Source of the DNA: RPQJ01 sp963732415
Lineage (GTDB): Bacteria; Pseudomonadota; Gammaproteobacteria; Steroidobacterales; Steroidobacteraceae
Assembly: GCA_963732415.1 (NCBI GenBank)
Contig: CAVSZK010000004.1
Span: 186,001-250,000 of the forward strand
DNA: 64,000 nucleotides
Direction of reading: 5' to 3'
In this document: piece after piece, positions 25,556 to 34,765 of the stretch
How the letters are laid out: each line of letters starts with the position of its first letter
Position numbering within the stretch: position 1 is the stretch's first letter
Translations under genes and position numbers: made by a program
The notes under the pieces: model-generated
The model's input: the letters and a program-made list of their open reading frames with translations, nothing else
The model's database searches: none
Told to the model about the DNA's origin: nothing

Positions 25556-26581
25556 CTAACGAGGCAACCGGTCCCGCGCGACTCGCGCTGACGCTGCAGC
25601 GTCGGCGTGCTCGGCCAGCCCTTTCTGGGCCAGGTAGTCGCGGTTCCAGAATCGCGAAAGGTACTTCTGCCCGCCGTCGCAGAGGATCGTGACGATTGTA
25701 TGGCCAGGGCCCAGCTCACGCGCCACCTGCACCGCGGCCGCGACGTTGGCGCCGCTGGTACCGCCGAGAAAGAGTCCTTCCTCGCGTAGCAGCCGGTAGC
25801 CGGTGCGGACGATGTCCGCGTCTTCGATGCGGACTGCGTCGTCGATCTTGGCGCCCTCGAGATTGGACGTGACGCGTCCGATGCCGATGCCCTCGGTCAC
25901 GGCGCTGGAACCTTCGGACTTCAGCGTTCCGGTCTTCACCCAGTTGTACAGCCCGCTGCCCATTGGATCGGCCAGCACGACGCGCAGGCCGGGGTTCTGC
26001 TGCTTGAGATAGCGCGATACGCCGCCCAGCGTGCCGCCGGTGCCCGTCGCGCAGACGAACGCGTCGATGCGGCCGTCGGTCTCGTGCCAGATCTCGGGGC
26101 CGGTGCTGGCGTAGTGCGCGTCGCAGTTCGCCGTGTTGTCGAACTGGTTGCCACAGACCGCGCCATCGATCGTGGCGGCCACTCGCGGCGCGAACTTCTG
26201 GTAGTGATTTTCGTTGGCATATGGCACGGACTTGACCACCTGAACTTCGGCGCCGAGCGTGCGCAGCAGCGCCGCTTTCTCCGGCGACTGGTTATCGGGC
26301 ATCACGATCACGCAGCGGTAGCCGCGAGCGTTGCACAGGTGCGCGAAGCCGATGCCGGTATTCCCCGCGGTGCCTTCGACCAGCGTTCCGCCGGGTTTCA
26401 TCAGGCCTCGACGCTCGAAATCCTGGAGAATGCCGAGCGCCGCACGGTCTTTCACCGAGCCGCCGGGGTTCAGGAATTCCGCCTTGCCCAGGATTTCACA
26501 GCCGGTCTCATCGCTGAAGCTGCGCAGACGGATCAGCGGGGTGTGGCCGACAGTATCGGCGAAGCCATTGCGGATGGTCAT
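25556..26581 (-). CDS. Cysteine synthase-like PLP enzyme (O-acetylserine sulfhydrylase family)
   Basis: A 341-residue fold-type-II PLP enzyme. The PLP lysine lies in NPGGSVKDRAA, the substrate loop in EGTAGNTGIG, and the phosphate-binding Gly loop in ATGTGGTLGG, all standard for CysK/CBS-type enzymes. It likely forms cysteine from O-acetylserine and sulfide, although cystathionine beta-synthase activity cannot be excluded from motifs alone. The protein ends without a CBS domain. It is convergent with the DUF2147 gene and shows no operon partner. Confidence 0.88.
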   Translation of the reverse strand: MTIRNGFADTVGHTPLIRLRSFSDETGCEILGKAEFLNPGGSVKDRAALGILQDFERRGLMKPGGTLVEGTAGNTGIGFAHLCNARGYRCVIVMPDNQSPEKAALLRTLGAEVQVVKSVPYANENHYQKFAPRVAATIDGAVCGNQFDNTANCDAHYASTGPEIWHETDGRIDAFVCATGTGGTLGGVSRYLKQQNPGLRVVLADPMGSGLYNWVKTGTLKSEGSSAVTEGIGIGRVTSNLEGAKIDDAVRIEDADIVRTGYRLLREEGLFLGGTSGANVAAAVQVARELGPGHTIVTILCDGGQKYLSRFWNRDYLAQKGLAEHADAAASARVARDRLPR

Positions 26582-26671
26582 GGGTCACCGGGCAAGTGAA
26601 ACTGCGGGTTCATTCTAGCGGCAGTGAATGCTGCATACTTCGTGTCCACGCCATCGCGGACGCGTCCGACC

Positions 26672-28036
26672 ATGCCAGACAATGCTTTCGATATAACCAT
26701 TGCCGAAGCCCTGATCGGAATCGACACGCTGTGGGGCGGTGACGTGATGAATCCGTCCGGCACCGGCCGCTTCATCGCGGACTGCTGGTTTTCGGACCAG
26801 CCGTTGCCTGCGGCCTACTCTCATCCGGCTGCTGCCGCGTTGCGCGCCAATGGCGGCGTTGGTGCGCCACTGCCCGATCACGCGTCAATCAAGGCATACC
26901 TTGCGGCAGTCGACGTGGGCGGCAGTATCCAGCGCATGCTCGAGCAGTCGCGTGTCGCGGGTGGCTGGCGCGGCGCATATCTCGAAGGGCTCGGGTCCTG
27001 CTGCGAGGTGATGTTGGATCTCGCGATGGAAATGATCGGCGAAGGCCCGCCGGTCGCCTACGAGCATTGTGTGCGCACGATCACCGGCCGTGCGCCGGAG
27101 CCGTCGGATCCGGCGGCAAAGCGCACGCGTGTCATCGAGCTGCTGTCCGCGGCCGGCTACGCGACCGGGGGCGACACGGCCTCACTGCTGGCCGCGGTGG
27201 ATGCCTGGCGCGCCGACCGACATGTGCCGGCAAAGTCGATCGCGGCGCTGGGCGACGCGTTCGTCGCCTACTACGACGCGCTGTCGGCTCGTCACCTGCT
27301 GCCGCACCTGCCGGCCGAATTCGAGCGTGTGCCGCGCGCGAACGTAAAATTCCTCGCGATCGAGAACGCGTGGTTCTCTGGTTCGATGAATTACCTGGGT
27401 CACGCGCGCCGGCCTGATGGTTCGCCGGAGTACGAGGCGAGCTACGAACTGAATGCCGCGCTGCAGATCTCGGTGCCGGAGTTCCAGCAACTCGTCAGCC
27501 ACGAGGTCGTCCCAGGGCACGTGACGACCTTCGCCTACCTGCAGGACCTGTTCGTGCGCAGCCTGGTCGGATTTGAGGCGTCGGTGCTGACGATGAACAC
27601 GCGGGCGGCCGTGCTGTTCGAGGGCATTGCAAACAACGCCATCCTGATCGCGCACGACGTGATCGAGCCTGCCGATCTGCCGGATCGCGACCTGGAGCTC
27701 GGCGTGCTGCTTGCGCTGCTTCAGGACGACGCGAAGAACCACTCGTCCTGGCTCACCTGGCACGAGCAACGCCCGCAGCATGAAGTGGCCGCCATACTGC
27801 GCCGCGATTTCCTGGTGTCCGACGAGCGTGCGGACAAGCTGTCCGGCGCATGGGGGCGTCACCCGCTGCTCGGACGCATGTACCTGCCGGCATATCGGGC
27901 CGGCACCGAGCTGGTCGCCCAGTTGCGCCGGGACCATTCGCCGGGCGAGGTGTTGCCGGCGCTCTACGGGGTGCGCGGCCTGGTGGACGCGTTCACCTTG
28001 CCGCGACTGCTGGCAGGGCAGTCGCCCGGAGCCTGA
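26672..28036 (+). CDS. DUF885-like putative zinc metallopeptidase
   Basis: A 454-residue protein with no signal peptide. The key motif is SHEVVPGHV (HEVVPGH at residues 277-283), which matches the HE-x-x-PGH zinc site of DUF885-type proteins; an acidic residue in LFEGIANNAIL is a candidate third ligand. The C-terminal half is helical, also as in that family. It is shorter than the usual 550-600 residues. The start is uncertain: ATGs at 26624 and 26672 are in frame, and the second fits better with the conserved region. It is divergent from the cysteine-synthase-like gene. Function is unknown. Confidence 0.6.
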   Translation: MPDNAFDITIAEALIGIDTLWGGDVMNPSGTGRFIADCWFSDQPLPAAYSHPAAAALRANGGVGAPLPDHASIKAYLAAVDVGGSIQRMLEQSRVAGGWRGAYLEGLGSCCEVMLDLAMEMIGEGPPVAYEHCVRTITGRAPEPSDPAAKRTRVIELLSAAGYATGGDTASLLAAVDAWRADRHVPAKSIAALGDAFVAYYDALSARHLLPHLPAEFERVPRANVKFLAIENAWFSGSMNYLGHARRPDGSPEYEASYELNAALQISVPEFQQLVSHEVVPGHVTTFAYLQDLFVRSLVGFEASVLTMNTRAAVLFEGIANNAILIAHDVIEPADLPDRDLELGVLLALLQDDAKNHSSWLTWHEQRPQHEVAAILRRDFLVSDERADKLSGAWGRHPLLGRMYLPAYRAGTELVAQLRRDHSPGEVLPALYGVRGLVDAFTLPRLLAGQSPGA

Positions 28037-28104
28037 TCGGGCCCGCAGCCGAGGCACCGCGACCCGGCCCCGCCTGGGACCTCGGCGGCCGGCAACACAA
28101 GGGC

Positions 28105-31100
28105 TCAGGCGCCGACGCTGCCCCGCAGTTGCTCCAGCGCGATCATGCGCTGGATGGCATCAAGTTCGAACTCGTCCTTGCCCAGTTCACGCAGGCTCGA
28201 CCAGCCTTGGCGAAGCTCCTTGCCGAGCCCGTCCGGCAGGTTTCGCAGCCAGCCTTCTATGCGCAGGTCCACGAACTCGCGCTTTTCCTCCAGCGTCAGT
28301 TCGCGCGCGAGCAGCAACCGCGAAGCTTCCTCGGCATCGACCATCGTCTGCAGCAGCGGCCAGCGCCTGCCGGGCTGCTCTGCGCACAAAGCCGCGAACG
28401 CGACGCTCGATGTCTCGCGGATCAGTTCTTCCTCGCGCGTCGTCTGGCTTTCGTGCTCCTTGGTCTCGTCCCAGCTTTCGGAGTCCTCGGCGATGTAGCG
28501 CAGGTACTGCATCGCGAACAGGCAGGTGGGCGCCACCAGCTCCTCACGGGTGCGCGCATCGACCCAAAGCGCGGCGGCGGCTCGCAGGCATCGGCGCGCC
28601 GTCGTCTCGGCCAGCTTGCGTCCGAACACCAGGCCTGCGGCTTCCTTGACGAAGCACGGCAGTTCGCTGGCGATGATCTCGCGGTAGCCGGGCACGTGAC
28701 GTTCGAGCAGCACTGCGGCTCGCCGGTCCAGGACGGACAGGTCGCTGGTCACGGCCGGCAGCCCCAGCGTTGTGCAGGCGAGGTTGTAGACGATGGCCCT
28801 CGGCAGCGTGACGCCTTCGGGCCAGGCATCGCGAAGGTCTCGATCGTCCGGCAGCGACGTGCCGCCGCCCCATTCGACCGGGTACGAGGGGATCGAGCGC
28901 CCGTAGTTTGCGGAGCCAGTCGCGCGTATGCGTACACGCGTCTGCGGCACGAGGCTGCCGAAAGGTGCGAGCAGGGCAGCGATCCTGAGCAGTGTCTCGG
29001 TGTGCGCCTCGATGCCGGCCTCGAGCAGTCGGGTCATCGACTCGGTGTCGGCGACCGGGAATGCCGGTGCCTGCCGACCCTGGGATGACCGGGCCGCTAC
29101 GCTGGCGCGGAACTCCGCGGCGAGACGCGATGCCTGCTGCGGCGCGTCGGCACGGATGCCCTGCATCGTGACGCCGTCTGCGCGAGAGAACTGCGCGATG
29201 ACGCCAGGGTGCGCGGGGTCGAAGCCACCCCGGAAGCCGGCCCGACCGGCACCTATCAGGAACCTGACCTTCGGCGCGGGCTCACCGAGGCGTCGCGCGC
29301 GCGCGGCGAGACGGCGTTCTGCTTCGACGCGACCTGCCACGGCCAGTGTGTAGGCAGCATCCGTCGCGATCTTGCCGCTTTGCAGCGCGGTGTCGGACAT
29401 GGCCACGAATACGCGCACCAGCGCTTCCGGGTGATCGAACGAGGTTCGGAACGTGTCCGGCGTCGGCAGGTCCTCGATGCCGATGCCGCGCTCGAGCGCC
29501 TGGTAGAACGACTCGAGCAGGTCGGGCAGGTGGGCCAGCGCGCCGACGTTCTCGCACAGGGGTACCAGGCGCACTCGCCTGAGTCGCTCGAGCATGTCAC
29601 TGCGTCGGTCGGGCGGCACCCGGCCGGCGAGGAAAGAGTCGAAGCGTTCAGATGAGCCGTCGAACAGCCCCGCGATCGCCTGCAGGTACATGGATCCGAT
29701 CTTCACTACCGCGCCGATCTCCGCGGTGGAGTTCACCTGCGGGACGGAGATCTCGTAGATGGCATTCTGCTTCGGCCTTACGCCGACGCGTTCGCAGGCC
29801 AGGTGGAACAGCACGTTGGCCCGTGCGATGGAAGCGAGGATCTTCGAGACCTTTTCCTCGTCCTGTTCGAGGAACGGGTTCGGCACCCGGGCGAGCAGGT
29901 GTCGGTCCTCGCCCGGCACGATGCCGAGACGCATCAGCGCGAGCACGACTTTTTCCGGAACGTCGAGCCAGTCGGGACTGATCTGTCGTCCTTCCATGTC
30001 CAGCAGCACCTCGCTGCAGGGGCCGACCAGGTCGTCGATGTTCTCTTCGAACTCGTCGCGCGCCTCCATCAACGGATTCCACTCGATGTGGGTGAGTGCG
30101 AGGCGTGCTCGATCGGCAGCCCCCTCGGGCACGGACTGCAAGGCGCGCTCGAGCTGGGCTGCGCGGTGGGAGGTGGAATCGGGGTGCTTGGTGCCCGTCA
30201 GGCGCAACTCCTCGTGGCGCGGATTCTCGAGCAGGCGCCGCCTGGCTTCGGTGAACTCCAGCGGATCGAGGCCGTCGAGTGCGTCGTAGCCATGGGCCGT
30301 GCAGGTGCTCTCCCACACTGCATCCCTCCCCGAAAGCGTCGAGACGACTGTGGCTGCCGCGGCGGAGCCGAGTCGTCCCTGCTTCTCGATGCGGGCTCGC
30401 ACGCGGTCCATGAATACCGCCAGTTCCTTGACGTCCTTCGAGCCGTACGAGAGACGCTGCCAGGTGCCGTAACGGTCGGCGCCCCCGCTGCCGGCGAATG
30501 CGGCAAACGGAATGCCGCCGACACCGCCGGAGAGCAGCAGTTCGAACGCATCGATTGAATTGCGCACGATGGCTTTTTCGTGCACTCCGTTGCGCAGGCG
30601 GTCGAATGGTTCGCCCACCAGCCCGGGAAACGCCAGCGGCGAGTAGAAGGTACCGCCGAAGTCGGTTCGTTCGACGCCGAGCGAGGCGATCTCGTCTACC
30701 GCCTTCAGCATGTAATCGCGTCGCTCGCGCATGTAAGGTGATGGCCGCCGCAGCGCTGCGAGCGGACTCTGCAGCGCGGCGAGCGCCCAGTCCTGCGCCA
30801 ATGTCGATGGCGTCGCGACCAGCCAGGCCGAAAGATTGGCGAGGATCTCGCGGGCACGCACGCCATTCGCGCGGATCTGGTCGGAGATGACCATCCAGCA
30901 GGCGCGCGCGCCGGTCGATGCGCCGAACATGTCCATCTTCGACAAGCCCGAAAGCGACACCACCCAGTCGCGCCATTCGGGGCAGGCAAACGCCGGGTTG
31001 ACGAACCAGCCGACGTAGTCGAGGCGCTGGTAGACCGAGTCGTAAAGCACATAGCAGCGGTGCTTCACCGCGATCCGCACCAGGTCTTCGACCAGCGCGC

Positions 31101-31701
31101 GAGGATAGACGCGGCCGGTCGGATTGTGCGGGTTGTTGATGATGACCGACGAAATTCCGCCGCCGGCGAGCAGTCGATCGAGCTCGTCCGGGTCGGGCAG
31201 GAATCCGGGGGCCGAGGTCGGGAGCTCGACCACGGTCTTGCCGGCGCGCTGGATGAACCAGTCGTACTCCCAGCTCGGGCGCGGTACGACGACACCCGAT
31301 CCATCGGCACCGAGCACTTCGAGGACGATCGCGAGCCCGGCACGGGTGCCGGGCGTGAACAGCACCTCGTCCGGCTGGAAGCGCACGTCCGAATCCGGGT
31401 AGTCGAGGAGCCCGTCGCGATTGAAGAAGTCCGCGACCTCGCTGCGCACGTCGATACGGCCGACTGCTGCACCATAGCTGTGCACGGTGTTGCGGGTGAT
31501 GCGTTGTGCGGCGCGGACGACCTCCGGATGTGGCGCGAAGTCGGCGTTCTTGTAGTCGCCCTGGGTCAGGTCGAGGGCGCCCTCCTGCTGCACCCGTCGC
31601 GCGAACAGGCGCACGAACGGCTCTGGAGTGGACAGCGCGCGGGCGGAAATTGCTGCCGCGGGCAGCGCCGCGCGCGCGGCAGTATTCGACTCAGATGGCA
31701 T
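28105..31701 (-). CDS. Fusion of a fold-type-I aminotransferase and an archaeal-type phosphoenolpyruvate carboxylase
   Basis: One uninterrupted 1198-residue frame. Residues 30-440 are a class I/II aminotransferase: IINNPHNPTGR (188-198), the PLP-pairing Asp221 in YDSVY and the Schiff-base Lys255 in SLSGLSKMDMFG. Residues 500-1198 match archaeal-type PEPC (PpcA, PF14010): TGTKHPDST (502-510), SEVLLDMEGR, RVPNP, IYEISVPQVNSTAE, VRVFVAMSDTALQSG, GAGRAGFRGGFDP (817-829) and LPRAIVYNL. Together they could turn PEP plus bicarbonate into oxaloacetate and transaminate it to aspartate. Aminotransferase specificity is not evident from motifs. It lies downstream of a DegP-like gene on the same strand, after 141 bases. 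Confidence 0.88.
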   Translation of the reverse strand: MPSESNTAARAALPAAAISARALSTPEPFVRLFARRVQQEGALDLTQGDYKNADFAPHPEVVRAAQRITRNTVHSYGAAVGRIDVRSEVADFFNRDGLLDYPDSDVRFQPDEVLFTPGTRAGLAIVLEVLGADGSGVVVPRPSWEYDWFIQRAGKTVVELPTSAPGFLPDPDELDRLLAGGGISSVIINNPHNPTGRVYPRALVEDLVRIAVKHRCYVLYDSVYQRLDYVGWFVNPAFACPEWRDWVVSLSGLSKMDMFGASTGARACWMVISDQIRANGVRAREILANLSAWLVATPSTLAQDWALAALQSPLAALRRPSPYMRERRDYMLKAVDEIASLGVERTDFGGTFYSPLAFPGLVGEPFDRLRNGVHEKAIVRNSIDAFELLLSGGVGGIPFAAFAGSGGADRYGTWQRLSYGSKDVKELAVFMDRVRARIEKQGRLGSAAAATVVSTLSGRDAVWESTCTAHGYDALDGLDPLEFTEARRRLLENPRHEELRLTGTKHPDSTSHRAAQLERALQSVPEGAADRARLALTHIEWNPLMEARDEFEENIDDLVGPCSEVLLDMEGRQISPDWLDVPEKVVLALMRLGIVPGEDRHLLARVPNPFLEQDEEKVSKILASIARANVLFHLACERVGVRPKQNAIYEISVPQVNSTAEIGAVVKIGSMYLQAIAGLFDGSSERFDSFLAGRVPPDRRSDMLERLRRVRLVPLCENVGALAHLPDLLESFYQALERGIGIEDLPTPDTFRTSFDHPEALVRVFVAMSDTALQSGKIATDAAYTLAVAGRVEAERRLAARARRLGEPAPKVRFLIGAGRAGFRGGFDPAHPGVIAQFSRADGVTMQGIRADAPQQASRLAAEFRASVAARSSQGRQAPAFPVADTESMTRLLEAGIEAHTETLLRIAALLAPFGSLVPQTRVRIRATGSANYGRSIPSYPVEWGGGTSLPDDRDLRDAWPEGVTLPRAIVYNLACTTLGLPAVTSDLSVLDRRAAVLLERHVPGYREIIASELPCFVKEAAGLVFGRKLAETTARRCLRAAAALWVDARTREELVAPTCLFAMQYLRYIAEDSESWDETKEHESQTTREEELIRETSSVAFAALCAEQPGRRWPLLQTMVDAEEASRLLLARELTLEEKREFVDLRIEGWLRNLPDGLGKELRQGWSSLRELGKDEFELDAIQRMIALEQLRGSVGA

Positions 31702-31804
31702 GACTGACCCCGCAAGAACCCCTGCCGGCCACCCAGGACGGGGCCGGCGGACAAGGGGGCACTATTCTGCTGGGGCGAAGTGCCGCGGGACCATCAGGGT
31801 CTTA

Positions 31805-31834
31805 GCGGTCGCGGAACGTATATTCCGCGACCGC
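31805..31834 (-). terminator. Hairpin after the DegP-like gene, possible terminator
   Basis: GCGGTCGCGGAA and TTCCGCGACCGC form a perfect 12-bp stem with a 6-base loop, 9 bases past the protease stop and about 100 bases before the aminotransferase-PEPC start. No T-run follows on the minus strand, so termination would be imperfect or Rho-assisted. Confidence 0.55.
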
Positions 31835-31842
31835 GCGTCGCG

Positions 31843-33348
31843 TCAACCAAGCTCGACGGGGACGAAGATCCTCGCGTCGCCGCGCTGTACCAGCAGCGCC
31901 ACGTGATCCTTCGAGCCGGTCACGGCCTTGCGCAGGTCCGCGACGCTGCGAGTCTGCGTCCCGTTCGCCGAAAGCACGATATCGCCCGGGCGAATCCCTG
32001 CCTCGGCAGCCGCGCCGTCGACGTCCTCGACGACCAGGCCCTCGCCAACCCTGGCCTGGCGCTGCTCGTCCGGCGACAGCGGCCGCACCATCAGCCCGAG
32101 ACGACCGGACTCCGGCTGGCCGGCATTGTCGGCCACAGCCTCGTCCTTGGGCGCTTCACCGACCTTTACGCTGATCTCACGGGTGGAACGGTCGCGCCAA
32201 ACCTTGAGCTCAACTTCCTTGCCCGGCGCGACGGCGGCGACGATCGACGGCAATTGCCCCGCGGACTCGATCTGCTGGTCGCCGAAGGCCAGGATCACGT
32301 CGCCCGCCTTGAGGCCGGCCGCTTCGGCGGGTCCGCCACTTTCGACATTCGACACCAGCGCGCCGCGCGGAACGTCGAGCCCGAACGACTGGGCCAGCGC
32401 CTGGTCCACGTCCTGGATGCCGACGCCGAGCCGGCCGCGGGTCACGTGGCCGCTGGCCTGCAGCTGCCGGCCCACGTTCATCGCTACGTCAATCGGGATC
32501 GCGAAAGAGATGCCCTCGTATCCGCCGGAGCGGCTGTAGATCTGCGAGTTGATTCCGATCACCTCGCCGTTCAGGTTGAAGAGCGGCCCGCCGGAATTGC
32601 CCGGGTTGACGGCGACGTCGGTCTGGATGAATGGCACGTACGAGTCGTCCGGCAGGTTGCGGCCGAGCGCGCTCACGATGCCCGCAGTGACCGAGTTGTC
32701 GAAACCGAATGGCGCGCCAATCGCGATCACCCACTCGCCGACCTTGACCGCACCCGGCTGGCCGAAGCGCACCGTCGGCAGGTCCTTTGCGTCGATCTGC
32801 ACCACGGCCACGTCGCTGGCCTCGTCCTGGCCGAGCACCTTGGCCTCGAATTCGCGGCGATCCTTCAGCTTGACGGTGACCTTGTCTGCATTTGCGACGA
32901 CATGGGCGTTGGTCAGGATGATGCCGTTCGACCCGACGATGAAGCCGGAGCCCTCGCCGCGCATCGGCGTTGAGCCGTGCGGGTTGCCGGGCATGCCGCG
33001 GAAGAACGGCTGCGTCGGGTCATCGGGTCCGAAACCCGGGAATCCCGGGATCGACGGCATCTGCATCCGGGCAGACGTCTTGACCGTGCCCTTGACGCTG
33101 ATGTTGACGACCGCCGCGCCGTACTGGTCGACGAGCGCGGTGAAGTCCGGGAGGCCGTAGCGAGCAGCAGCCGACGTCGTTGCGGGGGCGGATGCTGGCG
33201 TGCCCAGCGCGGCCGGTTGCGCGGCGGCGCGTTCCTCGGCGTGCGGCGCCGCAACGTACAGATACAGCGCGCTCGCCGGCAGTGCCACGAATGCCGCACC
33301 TGCGATTGCCGCCAGCCACGGGCGGCGTAGGGGATTGGTCGAGTTCAT
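31843..33348 (-). CDS. DegP/HtrA-like periplasmic serine protease (MucD type)
   Basis: A 501-residue trypsin-like protease with two PDZ domains, for degrading or refolding damaged envelope proteins. The catalytic triad is His149 (LTNAHVV), Asp179 (ASDVAVV) and Ser252 (NPGNSGGPL). PDZ1 spans about residues 290-380, PDZ2 about 405-500. One N-terminal hydrophobic segment (WLAAIAGAAFVALPASALYLYV) is a signal peptide or anchor. The ATG at 33348 has GGAGGA upstream; the longer frame to 33399 adds 17 residues with no support. The two-component genes lie just upstream, as in many gammaproteobacterial degP loci. Confidence 0.94.
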   Translation of the reverse strand: MNSTNPLRRPWLAAIAGAAFVALPASALYLYVAAPHAEERAAAQPAALGTPASAPATTSAAARYGLPDFTALVDQYGAAVVNISVKGTVKTSARMQMPSIPGFPGFGPDDPTQPFFRGMPGNPHGSTPMRGEGSGFIVGSNGIILTNAHVVANADKVTVKLKDRREFEAKVLGQDEASDVAVVQIDAKDLPTVRFGQPGAVKVGEWVIAIGAPFGFDNSVTAGIVSALGRNLPDDSYVPFIQTDVAVNPGNSGGPLFNLNGEVIGINSQIYSRSGGYEGISFAIPIDVAMNVGRQLQASGHVTRGRLGVGIQDVDQALAQSFGLDVPRGALVSNVESGGPAEAAGLKAGDVILAFGDQQIESAGQLPSIVAAVAPGKEVELKVWRDRSTREISVKVGEAPKDEAVADNAGQPESGRLGLMVRPLSPDEQRQARVGEGLVVEDVDGAAAEAGIRPGDIVLSANGTQTRSVADLRKAVTGSKDHVALLVQRGDARIFVPVELG

Positions 33349-33436
33349 GCTGCGTCCTCCGATGCATCCAGCGCGCGGTGGGAGGGTCCAGCACCGCATC
33401 GCCCGTGCATCGTCAGGTACGAGACTTAAATGACCC

Positions 33437-34765
33437 TTAACCGCGCAGTGGGGCAGGGAACACCACGCGCACGCACAGTCCCAGCCCGCCGTCCCCGGGC
33501 CCGAGTTCGACGTTGGCGCCGTGTCGCTCCGCGATCGCCCTCACGATCGAGAGCCCGATGCCGCTGCCCGAGGTTGCCGTACCGGGAACGCGATAGAAAC
33601 GGTCGAACACACGCTCATGTTCTGAGGCGGGAATCCCCGGTCCCGAGTCTCGCACCTCGACCACGGCCCGGCTGCCGGCCGCGTCCGGCTCCCGCAGCAC
33701 CGCGACGTCCACGCGGCCGCCTCGCGGCGTGTACCTGGTCGCGTTGTCCACGAGGTTGCGCAACATTGCGCCGAGCGCGTCGGCATCGCCCTGCACGGTC
33801 GCCGGCTCCGCGCCGGTGATTCCGAGGTCGATCTGCCTGGAATCCGCCAGCGGCAACAGGGCCGTCACGGTGTCGCGGGCCAGCTGGTCGAGGGCCACGG
33901 TGTCCGGCGCGACGGCAGCCGGGCGCTGGTGGCGAGCCAGCGTCAGCAGCTGCTCGACCAGCCGGGTTGCGCGCGCCACACCTGACCCAAGCTGATCCGC
34001 AGCCTCGCGGCGCTCGGTCTCCGATTCCGCCGATGCCAGCGCCTGCATCTGCAGGCTGAGCGCCGTGAGCGGCGACCTGAGCTCGTGTGCCGCGTCGGCG
34101 ATGAATGCGCGCTCGTGCTGCAGCGTCACGGACAATCGGGAGAGCAGGTCGTTAAGTGCGTCCAACAGCGGCCGGACCTCGTCGGGCAGCCCGCGCGTCG
34201 CCAGTGGCTCGAGGGCGTCGGGGCTGCGCGCGCGGACCGATCCTGCCAGTGCTCCGAGCGGTTGCAGCGAACGGCCGACGATCCACCAGACGAGCAGCGC
34301 CAGTACGGGCATCATCACGACGAATGGCGTGAGCGTTCGCAAGGCCAGGCGGGCCGCGCGCTCCTCGCGAATCTTGAGCGCCTGCGCCACCTGGATCACG
34401 TGGCCGTTTGCCAGCACACCGAACACCCGCCAGCGCCCCGCCTCCGGCGAATCCACCGTTGTGAATCCGAGCGTGGTTGCGACCGGCAACACTGCGGTCG
34501 GCTGCGAGACGTAGATGCGCCGCCCGTCGAGCGACCAGACCTGCACGACGAAGTCGTACTGAGGAACTTGCTGCGGGAGGCCCTGGGGCGCGGCGAAGCC
34601 ATAAGCCTGGTCGCGCAGCAACAGCGCGGATTCGCGCAGGTGGTAGTCGAAGAAGGCATTCGCCTCCGCGAGTGCGTTGCGATAGATGACGAAGCCGCCG
34701 GCCACACCGACCATCAGCACGGCACCGATCAACCAGGCGAGCAGGCGGGCACGCAGCGAGTTCAT
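33437..34765 (-). CDS. Sensor histidine kinase, QseC-like
   Basis: A 442-residue kinase with two membrane segments (LLAWLIGAVLMVGVAGGFVIY near the N-terminus and VVMMPVLALLVWWIVG near residue 165) enclosing a periplasmic loop. It then has a HAMP-like linker, the phospho-acceptor His in FIADAAHELRSPLTAL, the N box LVDNATRYTPRGG, and G boxes DSGPGIP and SGSGIGLSIV. Its start overlaps the regulator stop by four bases (ATGA), so the pair is translationally coupled. A DegP-like protease gene follows, so envelope stress is a plausible signal. The signal itself cannot be read from sequence. Confidence 0.93.
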   Translation of the reverse strand: MNSLRARLLAWLIGAVLMVGVAGGFVIYRNALAEANAFFDYHLRESALLLRDQAYGFAAPQGLPQQVPQYDFVVQVWSLDGRRIYVSQPTAVLPVATTLGFTTVDSPEAGRWRVFGVLANGHVIQVAQALKIREERAARLALRTLTPFVVMMPVLALLVWWIVGRSLQPLGALAGSVRARSPDALEPLATRGLPDEVRPLLDALNDLLSRLSVTLQHERAFIADAAHELRSPLTALSLQMQALASAESETERREAADQLGSGVARATRLVEQLLTLARHQRPAAVAPDTVALDQLARDTVTALLPLADSRQIDLGITGAEPATVQGDADALGAMLRNLVDNATRYTPRGGRVDVAVLREPDAAGSRAVVEVRDSGPGIPASEHERVFDRFYRVPGTATSGSGIGLSIVRAIAERHGANVELGPGDGGLGLCVRVVFPAPLRG

